From Anolis sagrei (Eukaryota > Chordata > Lepidosauria > Squamata > Anolidae): a DNA stretch of 64,000 bases. The position numbers and the translations under genes were made by a program. The notes below the pieces were generated by a model that searched no databases, had not been told where the DNA came from, and worked only from the letters and a program-made list of their open reading frames with translations. The stretch is taken from positions 147,493,074-147,557,073 of the forward strand of contig NC_090021.1 of NCBI RefSeq assembly GCF_037176765.1, written 5' to 3'. Below, piece after piece: positions 34,501 through 43,757 of the stretch (its first letter is position 1; the number at the start of each line of letters is the position of its first letter).

Positions 34501-37500
34501 TTTTAATGGTGGCATCCATTGAAATTGCTGGGAAACTGAAATGGTCCGGGAAAATTAGCTGGCTACACAGTTCCAAGTGACAGTGTTGCTCTCCACTTTT
34601 TCTTCCAGCCTAAGTTAAATAACAGTGCTTGTTGGTTAACTATATTATGTTTAGCATGGTGGGAAATTGCCATAAAATCCAGCTATTTCATAGAATCATA
34701 GAATCAAAGAGTTGGAAGAGACCTCATGGACCATCCAGTCCAACCTCCTGCCAAGAAGCAGGAATATTGCATTCAAATCACCCCTGACAGATGGCCATCC
34801 AGCCCCTGTTTAAAAACTTCCAAAGAAAGAGCCTCCACCACACTCCGGGGCAGAGAGTTCCACTGCTGAACGGCTCTCACAGTCAGGAAGTCCTTCCTCA
34901 TGTTCAGATGGAATCTCCTCTCTTGTAGTTTGAAGCCATTGTTCCGCCTCCTAGTCTCCAAGGAAGCAGAAAACAAGCTTGCTCCCTCCTCCCTGTGGCT
35001 TCCTCTCACATATTTATACATGGCTATCATATCTCCTCTCAGCCTTCTCTTCTTCAGGCTAAACATGCCCAGCTCCTTAAGCCGCTCCTCATAGGGCTTG
35101 TTCTCCAGACCCTTGATCATTTTAGTCGCCCTCCTCTGGACACATCCCAGCTTGTCAATATCTCTCTTGAATTGTGGTGCCCAGAATTGGACACAATATT
35201 CCAGGTGTGGTCTAACCAGAGCAGAATAGAGGGGTAGCATTACTTCCCTAGATCTAGACACTAGGCTCCTATTGATGCAGGCCAAAATCCCATTGGCTTT
35301 TTTTGCCGCCACATCACATTGTTGGCTCATGTTTAACTTGTTGTCCACGAGGACTCCAAGATCTTTTTCACACGTACTGCTCTCGAGCCAGGCATTGTCC
35401 CCCATTCTGTATCTTTGCATTTCGTTCTTCCTGCCTAAGTGGAGTATCTTGCATTTGTCACTGTTAAACTTCATTTTGTTAGTTTTGGCCCATCTCTCTA
35501 ATCTGTCAAGATCATTTTGAATCCTGCTCCTGTCCTCTGGAGTATTGGCTATCCCTCCCAATTTGGTGTCATCTGCAAACTTGATGATCCTGCCTTCTAA
35601 CCCTTCATCTAAGTCATTAATAAAGATGTTGAACAGGACTGGGCCCAGGACGGAACCCTGCGGCACTCCACTATTTGAGCTCAGTAGTTTGTTTGGTTTT
35701 TTTGGTTTTTTTTTAAAGGGGGAAACACCAGATATCATTAGCAGCAGGCCTTTGGGTACTGTGTGATGCTACCAAGTCTGACCTAATGGCTTAGCAATAC
35801 ACTGTGCCAGCCCCCCTCCCCATTCCGAAACATTTTATTGATCAGTCGATTTGTCTTATCAGAGAATATAAACACAACATACAGTATACATCTAGTCTGA
35901 GTAAAATTATAAATATACAACTACAAAGAGAAAAAAATGAGTGTGGTCAGCTTATAACCAAATGTACCTTAATTTTAGGTATATACATCAGATGTCCTCG
36001 TCCTCCTTACACCGTACACTAGCCCCCCATTACAGGTTTCCTATATGTCGTGGGCCAGCCTGCCCCATGCTCAAAGCTACTGATTTTCTGATTGAGGGAG
36101 AAAGATGCTGGCCTGCATTGTTCAAAAATATAAGCTAGGCTCCACAGTCCTTCAAACTCCCTACCTACCAATGCTCATATTCTTAAATGTTTTCATGTAC
36201 ATGTTTACACTAATTTATCTTGATCCCTGATTTGTGAGATAAGACGTAACATCCAGAAAGTTGAACAATCATATTTATAATCACATTTATACAGAACTGT
36301 TCAAACTTTATCTCATCTGTTCGTATTCCTGATGTGTAGTCCTCGGGGAAGATAAAAAATACGTGATAACGACACACAAAATTCATTCCTGGCCCCCAAG
36401 GATCATCAGCAATAGCCTGGGGATACATACATTTTAGGGATGGGTTGCAACCACTGGAGGTCACACTGTATCAGCTGGCTCATTCACCTCTTCTTTCTTA
36501 TTTCTTCTTTCTTGAGGAGAAAAGCTGTGGATAATTACGAATGGGTGAGGAACCTCACCCACATGCACCGCGACTGTGGCGCAGCTGGCTGGGAATCAGC
36601 TGCATTAAGATCACCACTGACCAAAAGGTCATGAGTTTGATGCCAGCCCGAGTTGGAGTGAGCTTCCGACCAATTTGTGTAGCTTGCTGTCAACCTTTGG
36701 AGCCCAAAAGACAGTTGCATCTGTCAAATAGGAAATTTAGGTACCGCTTATGCGGGGAGCCCCCGGTGGCGCAGTGGGTTAAAGCACTGAGCTGCTGAGC
36801 TTGTTGATCGAAAGGTCACAGGTTCGATTCCAGGGAGCGGTGTGAGCTTCCGCTGTCAGCCCTAGCTTCTGCCAACCTAGCAGTTTGAAAACATGCAAAT
36901 GTGAGTAGATCAATAGGTACCGCTCCGGCGGGAAGGTAACGGCGCTCCATGCAGTCATGCCGGCCACATGACCTTGGAGGTGTCTACGGACAACGCTGGC
37001 TCTTCGGCTTAGAAATGGAGATGAGCACCACACCCCAGAGTCAGACATGACTGGACGTAATGTCAGGGGACTACCTTTACCTTTATGTGGGGAGACTAAT
37101 TTATGATGCCATAAAAATCTCCAGCAAGCATGCAAAGAATGAGGAAGTGCTTCATCAGTGTCACAAATGAATGGTGAAGCGACAGCTTCCTGGTGGCCAG
37201 AATACCCTCATGAAAAAGCTGGAATGTTAAATAGCCTTTGTATTTTGAGTGTCTATGGCATTGAATGTTTGCCATGTATATGTATATTGTATTCTGCCCT
37301 GAGTCCCTTGCAGGGTGAGAAGGTCGGAATATAAATACTGTAAATAAATAAATAATAAATAAATAAACCACCTTCCTTGTCACCACTATTTCAGCACCAT
37401 TTCTACTGGATCCCTGGGGGAGGGTTGTGTCTTTTGCCTACTTTCTTTGCCTTTTCTTCGCTCCTAGCTGCTCAGTCTCAGTTGTCCAGAGCCAGCTCTT

Positions 37501-37816
37501 TTTTCTCCTCAGAGAAGATGGTGAGGAGGAGGAAAAAGAGTTGGAAGAAGACAAGTGAGCCAAATGTGCACATCCATTGGCAGCAAAGAGGAGCAGGAGA
37601 AGGCAATCAAAATTGCAAATGTTGATGACTGCAGTGGGCCACTTTCTCATTTTTGCATCTAATTTCATTTTGGTTTCATTCCTTTCAGACAGCTCATGCC
37701 CTTATGCTGATGCATATGACTACTGTGATGACCTTATTGAGAGCTTCTCATGCTCACAGAAATTTGTTCAAGAAAAATGTAAGGGCTCCTGCCATTGCGC
37801 TAAAGGTGAAGAATAG
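22493..37816 (+). CDS. CRISP: CRISP gene B, cysteine-rich secretory protein, complete
   Basis: It encodes a 239-residue secreted CRISP in seven coding exons: 22493-22552, 24211-24321, 26150-26240, 30480-30625, 32988-33082, 33333-33421 and 37689-37816. All junctions are GT-AG and the phases are 0,0,1,0,2,1. Residues 1-20 are a hydrophobic signal peptide. The CAP/PR-1 domain spans about 35-168 (DKHNEIRRQVQPTATNMMKM, then CGE, then GVG, then SYTQIIWHNSNQVGC). Hinge and C-terminal domain (GPPCADC, CEDNLC, six-cysteine tail) span about 169-239. There are 16 cysteines, the CRISP number. The first CAP-site histidine is present (DKHN), but the usual GHYTQ histidine is serine (YSYTQ). In the family these proteins act extracellularly, often on ion channels or in reproductive or oral secretions; the role here is unknown. 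No frame break was seen. Its closest relative in the window is gene A. Confidence 0.94.
23372..24075. mobile_element. SPIN-like non-autonomous hAT transposon
   Basis: The ends cagcgtttctcaacctgggg and aaggttgagaaacactg are inverted repeats. CTCTAGGC is a perfect 8-bp target duplication (23364-23371 and 24076-24083). The right end ttatggttggg, gtcaccacaacatgg, gtcgcagcattagg resembles SPIN-family hAT ends. It is 704 bp with no transposase ORF and lies in gene B intron 2. Confidence 0.9.
24211..24321 (+). CDS. Gene B exon 3 (CAP domain start)
   Basis: It reads KDQILSAISEVQRNAIVDKH, then NEIRRQVQPTATNMMKM, 37 codons in phase 0. It contains the CAP motif with the first site histidine. Confidence 0.93.
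24474..25018 (+). mobile_element. Penelope-like element 3' part with inverted copy at its 5' end
   Basis: 24600-24710 encodes the GIY-YIG tail ([30 protein letters not shown]). The 3'UTR continues to gaaacgtcaggagaaattcc and atggccatatagcc. Bases 24474-24596 are a reverse complement of about 24705-24820 (cttgattagcatcggattgc against gcaatcaaatgctaatcaag), so the copy begins with an inverted segment. Confidence 0.85.
25038..25640 (-). mobile_element. R4-like LINE C-terminal endonuclease fragment, antisense
   Basis: The minus strand reads NTPDLAIVLKNKIWIVDVAI, then PGDSRIAEKQQEKLTRYEDL, KLQRLWHKPVKVVPVVIGTL and LLGSARIIRR. The PD-x11-D arrangement matches the restriction-like endonuclease of R2/R4-type LINEs. 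It is 5'-truncated and its frame breaks upstream. Confidence 0.65.
25917..26055. mobile_element. Palindromic MITE (GGGCCC..CACACAG family)
   Basis: The ends agccccttgcacacagctg and agctgtgtggaggggccct are inverted repeats, and the body is a degenerate palindrome related to 5896-6063. It lies 95 bp before gene B exon 4. Confidence 0.75.
26150..26240 (+). CDS. Gene B exon 4 (CAP domain)
   Basis: It encodes LWNEKAEMTARSWASKC, then KPESSAKEDRRVD, plus one base of a glycine codon. The donor is gtaagtaa and there is one cysteine. Counting coding exons only, this is exon 3. Confidence 0.93.
26362..27045 (-). mobile_element. LINE C-terminal fragment, antisense, clade unassigned
   Basis: The minus strand encodes LLERFHQHCLWKILQITWEG, then LRHQLHWTGHVVRMPDHRLP and KQLLYSELKNGK, a C-terminal block found in many non-LTR RT ORFs. 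The frame is broken upstream (YMPAKRGLSTDITC in another frame). It lies in gene B's intron after the 26150-26240 exon. Confidence 0.75.
27189..27604. mobile_element. Tc1/mariner-type MITE (pogo-like ends)
   Basis: The left end cagacagtccccgggttaca and right end gtaatttgaggactgcctg are inverted repeats (13 of about 17 match). TA precedes the left end and TG follows the right, so a TA duplication is plausible but mutated. It has no intact ORF. A short GATA/GA tract lies near 27478-27500. Confidence 0.55.
28115..28905 (+). mobile_element. BovB (RTE-clade) LINE 3' part
   Basis: 28237-28680 encodes [60 protein letters not shown] and [20 protein letters not shown], the BovB RT C-terminal region. 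A 3'UTR with cacgaagagtcggagacgac follows, then tgaacgaatgaac and an AAC tail. It is 5'-truncated, with at least one stop after HIMR. It lies in gene B's longest 5' intron. Confidence 0.93.
29060..30440 (+). mobile_element. CR1 LINE fragment split by an L2 insertion
   Basis: Degraded CR1 RT text runs 29060-29644 (gattttagtaaggcttttgc; ctcaggattctgtcctagta) and resumes at 30176 (tcaaattgcagatgacacaa, the FADDTK block) to about 30440. It stops only about 40 bp before the gene B exon at 30480. A TG repeat lies at 29166-29201. Confidence 0.75.
29645..30172 (+). mobile_element. L2-type LINE 3' end inside CR1
   Basis: 29651-29930 encodes MLVLAYKALYDFSPAYLSER, LRSAGEALLSVPPASQIRLV, RERAFSVVTP and, after a break, KTENQAFG. 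The tail is tgagaagagcggggtagaaa, then ATAAATAAT. It is nested in CR1, hence younger. Confidence 0.88.
30480..30625 (+). CDS. Gene B coding exon 4 (CAP domain core)
   Basis: With the preceding split G it reads GIICGETVLQTNHAMLWSDV, then IESFASEQTYFQYGVGTTDK, then AHNVYSYTQ. The acceptor is ctgttacag and the donor gtaggaag. The position normally holding the GHYTQ histidine is serine. Confidence 0.93.
30919..31350. mobile_element. hAT MITE with perfect 8-bp TSD
   Basis: The ends cagtggttcttaacctgtg and gattgcaaaccactg are inverted repeats. CTCTAAAG flanks both sides (30911-30918 and 31351-31358). Gene A has the empty site at about 72-80 (actctacagtctactgcag). A relative lies at 51009-51365. 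Confidence 0.92.
31359..32987 (+). other. Gene B intron 4 remainder, paralogous to gene A intron
   Basis: It is unique-looking intron sequence that aligns in order with 81-463 and 2250-3338 in gene A. It holds two copies of the shared module (31990-32112 and 32458-32590). I see no exon or recognised transposon. Confidence 0.8.
32988..33082 (+). CDS. Gene B coding exon 5 (end of CAP domain)
   Basis: It reads IIWHNSNQVGCSLAFC, then PKNDGMFVYVCHYCP plus GG. The acceptor is ttcatag and the donor gtaagtat, with four cysteines. Confidence 0.93.
33333..33421 (+). CDS. Gene B coding exon 6 (hinge)
   Basis: It encodes GNIIEQLNTPYKAGPPC, then ADCDGKCEDNLC, with four cysteines. The acceptor is gtaatttcag and the donor gtaagtga. 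Confidence 0.93.
33440..34680. mobile_element. Nested L2 pieces in gene B intron 6
   Basis: An L2 copy in plus orientation lies at about 33663-34245. 33737-34018 encodes SPVYLSERILPYEPSRLLRS, LLSVPLASQARLVGTRDRAF and VVAPRLWNSLPLEIRT, then a TAAATAAATAAAT tail. It is flanked by antisense L2-like pieces at 33440-33660 and 34250-34460. An (AAAT)n run lies at 33600-33631. Confidence 0.8.
34687..35720 (-). mobile_element. CR1 LINE 3' part, antisense, long open frame
   Basis: The minus strand 35738-34773 is open for about 320 codons: GVPQGSVLGPVLFNIFINDL, KFADDTKLGG, KILHLGRKNEM, LVDNKLNMSQQCD, LPLYSALVRPHLEYCVQFWA and RRFHLNMRKDFLTV, all CR1 RT. The 3' end carries the CR1 attctatgattctatga repeats (34688-34705 in antisense). 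It has few breaks, so it is fairly young. It lies in gene B intron 6. Confidence 0.95.
35721..36562. other. Intron sequence, nothing recognised
   Basis: It is AT-rich with a poly-C tract near 35812. I find no exon-like motif, no terminal repeats and no transposon block that I can name. Confidence 0.5.
36563..37372 (+). mobile_element. tRNA-headed SINE with L2-like tail, split by a Sauria SINE
   Basis: The head is accgcgactgtggcgcagct, ggctgggaatcagctgc, and atgagtttgatgcc (B-box-like). The body caaaagacagttgcatctgt runs to 36754 and resumes at 37085 (gtggggagactaat, ctccagcaagc). It ends with the L2-type tail cctgagtcccttgcagggtg and ATAAATAAATAAT. A TTATGYGGGG-like repeat at both junctions looks like the target duplication of the inner SINE. 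Confidence 0.82.
36755..37084 (+). mobile_element. Sauria-type tRNA SINE, nested
   Basis: The head gcccccggtggcgcagtggg and A/B-box-like ttaaagcactgagctgctga and aggtcacaggttcgattcc lead to the body (aaaacatgcaaatgtgagta, gataccgctccggcgggaag type). The BovB-like 3' tail is agagtcagacatgactgg, then CTTTACCTTTA. Confidence 0.93.
37689..37816 (+). CDS. Gene B coding exon 7 (cysteine-rich domain, stop)
   Basis: It reads NSSCPYADAYDYCDDLIESF, then SCSQKFVQEKCKGSCHCAKG, then EE and TAG. The acceptor is cctttcag. It has six cysteines. Confidence 0.94.
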
Positions 37817-37925
37817 ATATACAAGAATTACAAGATTCCTCTCTGCGTCTTACTGAAGAAAAATGAAAATTAATAAAAGAAATATTGTAACCTGAAAATT
37901 CAGCATTTGAAATTGACAGTGTAAA

Positions 37926-37931
37926 AATAAA
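37926..37931 (+). terminator. Gene B polyadenylation signal AATAAA
   Basis: AATAAA lies 110 nt after the stop in the gtgtaaaaataaagcac context shared with gene A. An earlier AATAAA-type site lies near 37872. Confidence 0.8.
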
Positions 37932-38259
37932 GCACACCAAAGACTAAGAGAAATGTATCGTTTTATGCCAATCATTCCTTTCCCCCCTTGTTATTCTGCT
38001 TTACAAAATGTTTTTGCTACTTTTCAAGATAAATCTTTGAATATTCAAATTCACCTCTTTCTAAGTTTCTTTCTTCTACCTCCAATTACAACTTAAATAT
38101 AAATTTAAATCCAGGTCAAAATAGCAATTAAGATGTCATCTGTACTCTATGGTTGTTGTGTAAGCTCTCTAAATGATTTGTATAACTACGTTGTGATGTA
38201 GATAGATGTGGCTGGCTTCAACAGATGTTTTTAATTTAGTGGTCTCCTTTCTAAGTTCT

Positions 38260-38589
38260 GGAGCCCCCGGTGGCGCAGTGGGTTAAAGCACTGAGCTGCT
38301 GAGCTTGTTGATCGAAAGGTCGCAGGTTCGATTGCGGGGAGCGGCGTGAGCTTCCCCTGTCAGCCCCAGCTTCTGCCAACCTAGCAGTTCGAAAACATGC
38401 AAATGTGAGTAGATCAATAGGTACCGCTCCGGCGGGAAGGTAACGGTGCTCCATGCAGTCATGCCAGCCACATGACCTTGGAGGTGTCTGTGGACAACGC
38501 TGGCTCTTCGGCTTAGAAATGGAGATGAGCACCACACCCCAGAGTCAGACATGACTGGACTTAATGTCAGGGGACTACCTTTACCTTTA
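38260..38589 (+). mobile_element. Sauria-type tRNA SINE with 14-bp TSD
   Basis: It is full length from gagcccccggtggcgcagtg to the tail agagtcagacatgactgg and CTTTACCTTTA. CCTTTCTAAGTTCT is repeated at 38246-38259 and 38590-38603. It is nearly identical to 36755-37084. Confidence 0.95.
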
Positions 38590-38672
38590 CCTTTCTAAGT
38601 TCTAGCATTGCTGGTATAGAATCATATACCAGTTTATATTTATTGTTTATTTGATTATTAATTTATATGCTG

Positions 38673-39042
38673 TTCATTGGAGGGAAGGATACTAGAGACA
38701 AAGTTGAAGTACTTTGGCCACATCATAAGGAGACAGGAAAGCCTAGAGAAGACAATTATGGAAAATGGAAGGAAAAAGGAAGAGGGGCCGACCAAGGGCA
38801 AGATGGAAGATGGATAAACTGTTTTTCTATGTTTTGTACACCGCCACGAGTCGCCCCAGGGCTGAGAGCGGCGGTTAATAAGTGCAAGTAATAAATAAAT
38901 AATAAATAATGGCATCCTTGAAGTGACTGGCTTGACTCTGAAGGAGCTGGGGGAGGTGACGGCCGACAGGGAGCTCTGGCATGGGCTGGTCCATGAGGTC
39001 ACGAAGAGTCGGAAATGACTGAACGAATGAACAACAACATGC
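38673..39042 (+). mobile_element. BovB 3' end split by a short L2-like tail
   Basis: The BovB text tggagggaaggatactagag to gggcaagatgga (38810) resumes at about 38909 (atggcatccttgaagtgact) and ends tcacgaagagtcggaaatg, then gactgaacgaatgaac. The insert of about 100 bp (ttttgtacaccgccacgagt, cgccccagggctgagagcgg) is an L2-type 3' tail. AGATGGA is doubled at its left edge. Confidence 0.88.
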
Positions 39043-40845
39043 TGTTCTTTTCCCAAAATGAGACCCAAGTAGGATCACAACATAAAATGCAACAAAGTAA
39101 AAAATAAACAGTGTTAAAATATAGGTTATAAATCTATTATTTAAAAACTATAATATTAAAAATACAATAAAAGTTATAACTAAAACCAGTTTCACGACAT
39201 ATGAAACATAACAAATAGGATAGAAGTAGACTGCCTCTCCTATTAAAAGAATTAATCCATAGCAAACAGTTAAAAACTGAACGCCTATATAAATAAAAAG
39301 ACCAGGAGAGCAGATATGTGACCAGTCCTGCTTCCAATAGGAGAGAAATGGAAACTTTGGAACAACCACCATTTTGGTTTTTCTTTCCTCGTGAATCTAT
39401 GTTTTTCACTCAAGGCAAGAAACAGATTTGATTAAAGATAGCCTTTACTTTTCCATCAACTGATTTCTTGCCCCAGAACACTAAGAGCAGTCTATGCAAT
39501 GGATTAAACTGAATCGGTTTCATTGCATGAAGCCTAAACAATTGCACCAAGAACCAGTTTGAGACTGAGATGGCTAATTGCGGATCAGAACCAAACTCAA
39601 CAATGTTTTTCCCCCTTGCCCAATCTACTGGAATGCACTGATGTGAATTGTCATGTCCACTTGGAATCAACACTAGATTGTGGCAGGGCATAGGAAATAA
39701 AAACAAAAGGGTAGAAAGTGAGAGTTCCCATGACAGTCATATGAATTTTTTTTCCTGAAAGAGTGCTTGTTTACCCTCTCAACAAGTTGTATTTGGTTTT
39801 TTTTTTTAAAAAAGTGTCAGAACTAGGAGTGTGCAAAGCTTCAAAGCGTAATTCTGAAATTTGAATGCAAATCTTTGAATTACTAATCAGAAAGGGACCA
39901 CTCCTAAGCATTTATGAATCAAAACATGAGCCTCTGAAATATTCATAAAGATTTGTTGTTTCTGAGCTTTTTTTATTCAATGTAACATACTCCGTTGCCC
40001 TTGATTGTCTGGAGTGGAAGGAGGCCAATGTGGTTGACAAGAGCATCTGCATGCTGTTTTTTTTTCCTTGTCAGCCAATCAGAAGAAGAAAGCCAAATCA
40101 CACAGCTTTCTTCAAAGCTGGTCTACTCCTCTGTGTAGTATCTCTATGTCTTTTGTGGTGTTTGCAGGAGAGAGATCAAGACGTGCTCTTTGAAATAAGT
40201 CTTTCAGTTTTCAGTTTGTGTGTGTTTCTTAAACTTAAACTTATAGTAGCTTTTAAATAATTCTGTTTCTTTCTGTTCCTTGATATTCAGACTATAACCT
40301 TCCTCAGTTGAAATTATCCACCACCACCTCCCCCCCAGCCTATATATTATTTTCCAAATTCCCATAGCTAACACTAGCTATTAGAACGATGCAAATTTTG
40401 GACAGGGTTCATAAGTTATAATAAGTTTGGCAAAATTCATATTTACGACTCGATGTATGAACCTAGACTTGAGCCCCTCCTGAACCCAGACAGAATGAAA
40501 TAGGCATCACCATCCCACCATCCATTCCAGAAAAGTTTGTAAGAATTATTAGTTTTCTGACTGTTTGTTTTGTAAACAAGCACATGACGGGGGCTATGAG
40601 ACTGGGCAGAGAGAAGTCTGCTTTATTCTAACCAAAGGGAACCCAGAAAATCAAAAACATCCAGACTAGAAACTGAGGATATAGAGTGTCAGAGGGGACA
40701 TAAAGGCCCCCCAATGGCGTTCACATGCTCTTTCTCAATCACAGGGCTGCTTTTCCTCTCCATTTTCCAAATGCACTGCTTCCAAGCTACAAGCTTGCTT
40801 CTCCTTGGATTTCTCGGAGAGCATCCCAATCCGTACATATTTCCT
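39043..40845. other. B-C spacer, no gene recognised
   Basis: The stretch 39830-40480 has features of an eroded repeat (agtgtgcaaagcttcaaagc, ggaccactcctaagc; TTCGTA-type words). Nothing coding was supported in 39043-40845. Confidence 0.5.
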
Positions 40846-40900
40846 ATTTCCTATTCCTGGACTGCGACTCCCAGCAATCCTCCAGATAGATAAGATAGAT

Positions 40901-40977
<77 letters not shown>

Positions 40978-41170
40978 TGATGGTGGATAGATCAATCAGG
41001 AGGACTGTTGGGAGTTGCAGTCTAAGAATAGGTAGAGAAGGAAGAAAGGAGAGAAAGAAAAAGGGAGGGGAAGGAAGGAAAGAGGTAGAGAAGAAAGAAG
41101 GAAGGAGAGAAGGAAAGAAGGAAAGAGGGAGGGAAGGTGGGCCAAAGCAATGCGTAGCAGGTACAGCTAG
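40846..41170 (+). mobile_element. Helitron-like element with GATA array between inverted arms
   Basis: The right end reads gggccaaagcaatgcgtagc, then aggtacag, then CTAG, like 59338-59368 with base changes. The interior has ctgcgactcccagcaatcct and, inverted, aggactgttgggagttgcag around (GATA)n at about 40884-40978, then a GGAA/GAAA-rich tract. Confidence 0.55.
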
Positions 41171-41866
41171 TATATAATAAATATATTATTTCATAAAATG
41201 CTCCAGAGACTTAATTTATTATTTGTGTGGAGGGGTGTGTGTGTCAATTTCTTGATAATATTTCCTTATCCTCTCTAGATGCCTGATCAAGCCCTTCAGA
41301 TGTGTTGCAGAGCACTCAAGGGGGGCAATTGGTGGCACTAGCCAATAGTTGCTTCTCTCTCTCCTACTGCAGCGCTTGGCCAGCCTGACCAATGTCTTTG
41401 CAGTTTACCACCAAGCTCTCTGGAATTAAGGGCATTGAGAGTTGCAGTATCAGTGATCACTGGAAATATACATGGGGCAGGTGACAGAAAGAGGAGGGGA
41501 AGATGGCATGGTGTGAAGCAAGTATCCCTCACACATTGTGAATGCTACTGTACAGATGTTCTAGAAGAGAGTGCTGAGGTAGGATGCAGGTGAGGACATG
41601 TGCTATGGTGTGCATTTGGCTCCCTGAAGTGCCATGCAATTTTCATTAAGATTGCAGACATGCATTCATGTGCATAATTGTTAAGGAGAAAGGGGCTCTA
41701 CTCTGCCTACTCTGGAGCTTCACAGCAGTTCACACTCAGCTTTCCCCATGGCTGTATTTGCTTGCTACCAATGCAGATCTTGCCTGGGGAGGAGTTTGGA
41801 GGGGTGCTTCCCCATGAACATACAGAGGATCCCTCTTCCCACTGAACCAATGAGCCTGTGATGTGC
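41171..41866. other. B-C spacer, no feature recognised
   Basis: A TG run near 41233-41244 is the only simple repeat. I find no transposon ends or exon-like motifs. Confidence 0.5.
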
Positions 41867-41877
41867 TGTCGTGTCAT

Positions 41878-42119
41878 GTCAGGAGCAACCGCTCCTGTTG
41901 TGAGAGAATTGGCCGTCTGCAAGGACGTTGCCCAGGGGACGCCTGGATGATTTTTGATGTTTTATCATCCTTGTGGGAGGCTTCTCTCATGTCCCCGCAT
42001 GAGGAGCTGGAGCTAATAGAGGGAGCTCATCTGCCTCTCCTCGAATTCGAACCTGCAACCTGTCGGTCTTCAGTCCTGCCGGCACAGTGCTTTAACCCAC
42101 TGCGCCACCGGGGGCTCCT
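41878..42119 (-). mobile_element. tRNA-derived SINE, antisense, with 11-bp TSD
   Basis: The minus strand starts aaggagcccccggtggcgca and ends tcctgacatgacacgac. TGTGATGTGCT is repeated at 41867-41877 and 42120-42130. It is the same family as 19843-20081. Confidence 0.93.
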
Positions 42120-42311
42120 TGTGATGTGCTCAATGGGTGTAAGGGTAAAATGGCCTCCTTGAAATCCAGAAGGTTCACCATGTAGTATTGGTGAAAGCAT
42201 ACACCTTCTTAGGACGGCAGGGGGAGGTCCCAGAGAAACAAGAGCACAAAAGACATGAGGAATCCCTCCTCTGCAGATTCCTCACCGGCACATGATGGCT
42301 TTATCTGGACT

Positions 42312-42500
42312 ATAATAAAATAATAATATTTTATTTATATACCTCTCTATCTCTCCGAAGGGGACTCAGGGCAGTTTCCAAGCAACATCACCAAAACATA
42401 CAGAGTAAACAGCATAACATAAAATTAACAAAACAACATAAGCATAAATTTTTCAAAGGAGTCCTGGGAGACCTCTGCCAAACTCTAATCAAACTGCTTA
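42312..42500 (-). mobile_element. L2-type LINE tail, antisense
   Basis: The text taataatattttatttatat, acctctctatctctccg and aaggggactcagggcagttt is the antisense L2 3' tail. Confidence 0.7.
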
Positions 42501-42995
42501 TCACCTGTAACAGCTTAGCTACCTGGGACTCTCTGAATGATGGTGCTTTGAGTCAGGTGCTTGGGATGGTTGGTTGTTTGAAATAGGGTATGGTGGCAGT
42601 GCCTCTTCTGCTGTGGGTGTTGGCATGGCAATAAGGTTCCTCCTTGGACCAGGGTTGTGAAAGGCCTTGGTACAATGCTGCCCAGGTGTCTATCTGCACA
42701 CCAGTACCACATCCACATTGGCATAACACAGGGTAGCAAATACACGTTAGAAAAGGAATGTGTGCAATAGGTAACAGTGTCATTTCCTGGCAGGAATGGG
42801 TTTTACAATTATTTCCCTTGGGTGGTTACCTGCAATGCGTTTCTGTTAGCTCACCGAGGCCCCTCTGCATTGCTAATGAGATTTTGAGCTGGCACAGAAT
42901 GATCACAGAGATATTATTTTCACAGAAGCCCCTCCTCTGTCCTTGAGTCAAGTTTGCATTGTACATATATGCATGGCTGTTTACATGTACATACT

Positions 42996-43122
42996 GAGCC
43001 TCCTGTGGTATAATGGGTTAAAGCCTTGTGCCATCAGGACTACTGACCAACAGGTACGTGGTTCAAATCCAAGGAGAACAGTTTGAACTCCCTCTGTCAG
43101 TTCCAGCTCTGCATACAGGGAC

Positions 43123-43175
<53 letters not shown>

Positions 43176-43725
43176 TTATTTATACCCTGCCACCATCTCC
43201 CCAATGGGACTCGGGGTGGCTTACATATACATGAGGCCAAGCCCAACAGTACAACAGAGCAAATATGCAACATAATGAAAATAAAAAATAAATAAATAAA
43301 ATAATACAAATGAGCACACCAAATATAATATCACAGTAATTGAATCATACAAAAAATCACAGTGGGAACTGGGCAGGGCAAGTTACAAAAATAAAGTTTA
43401 AAAACACTGGGTGAGTAGGCCATGTAATGTGTCTAGACAGAGGATCAGAGGGACAAAAATAAGGTTTAATTGCACTAGAACAGGGGTCCACAAACCTTTT
43501 AAACAGAGGGCCAGGTCACAGTTCCTCAAACTGTTGGAGGGTCGGATTATAATTTGAAAAAAAAACATGAATGAATTCCTATGCATACCACATATCTTAT
43601 TTGTAGTGCAAAAATCACTTAAAACAATACAATAATTAAAATGAAGAACAATTTAACAAATATAAACTTATTAGTATTAGTATCTCAATGGGAAGTGTGG
43701 GCCTGCTTTTGGCTCATGAGATAGG

Positions 43726-43757
<32 letters not shown>

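Noticed and set aside
34773-35738. A 321-codon open frame on the minus strand as a host gene
   Set aside because: It is a CR1 reverse transcriptase C-terminus with CR1 3' tail repeats.
36755-36840. tRNA gene (A- and B-box-like sequence)
   Set aside because: It is the tRNA-derived head of a SINE continuing into a BovB-like tail; the same applies to the other SINE heads.
37577-37856. Plus-strand open frames spanning the gene B last exon
   Set aside because: The true exon starts at the acceptor at 37689; the upstream extension is intron, and the other frame is a shadow.
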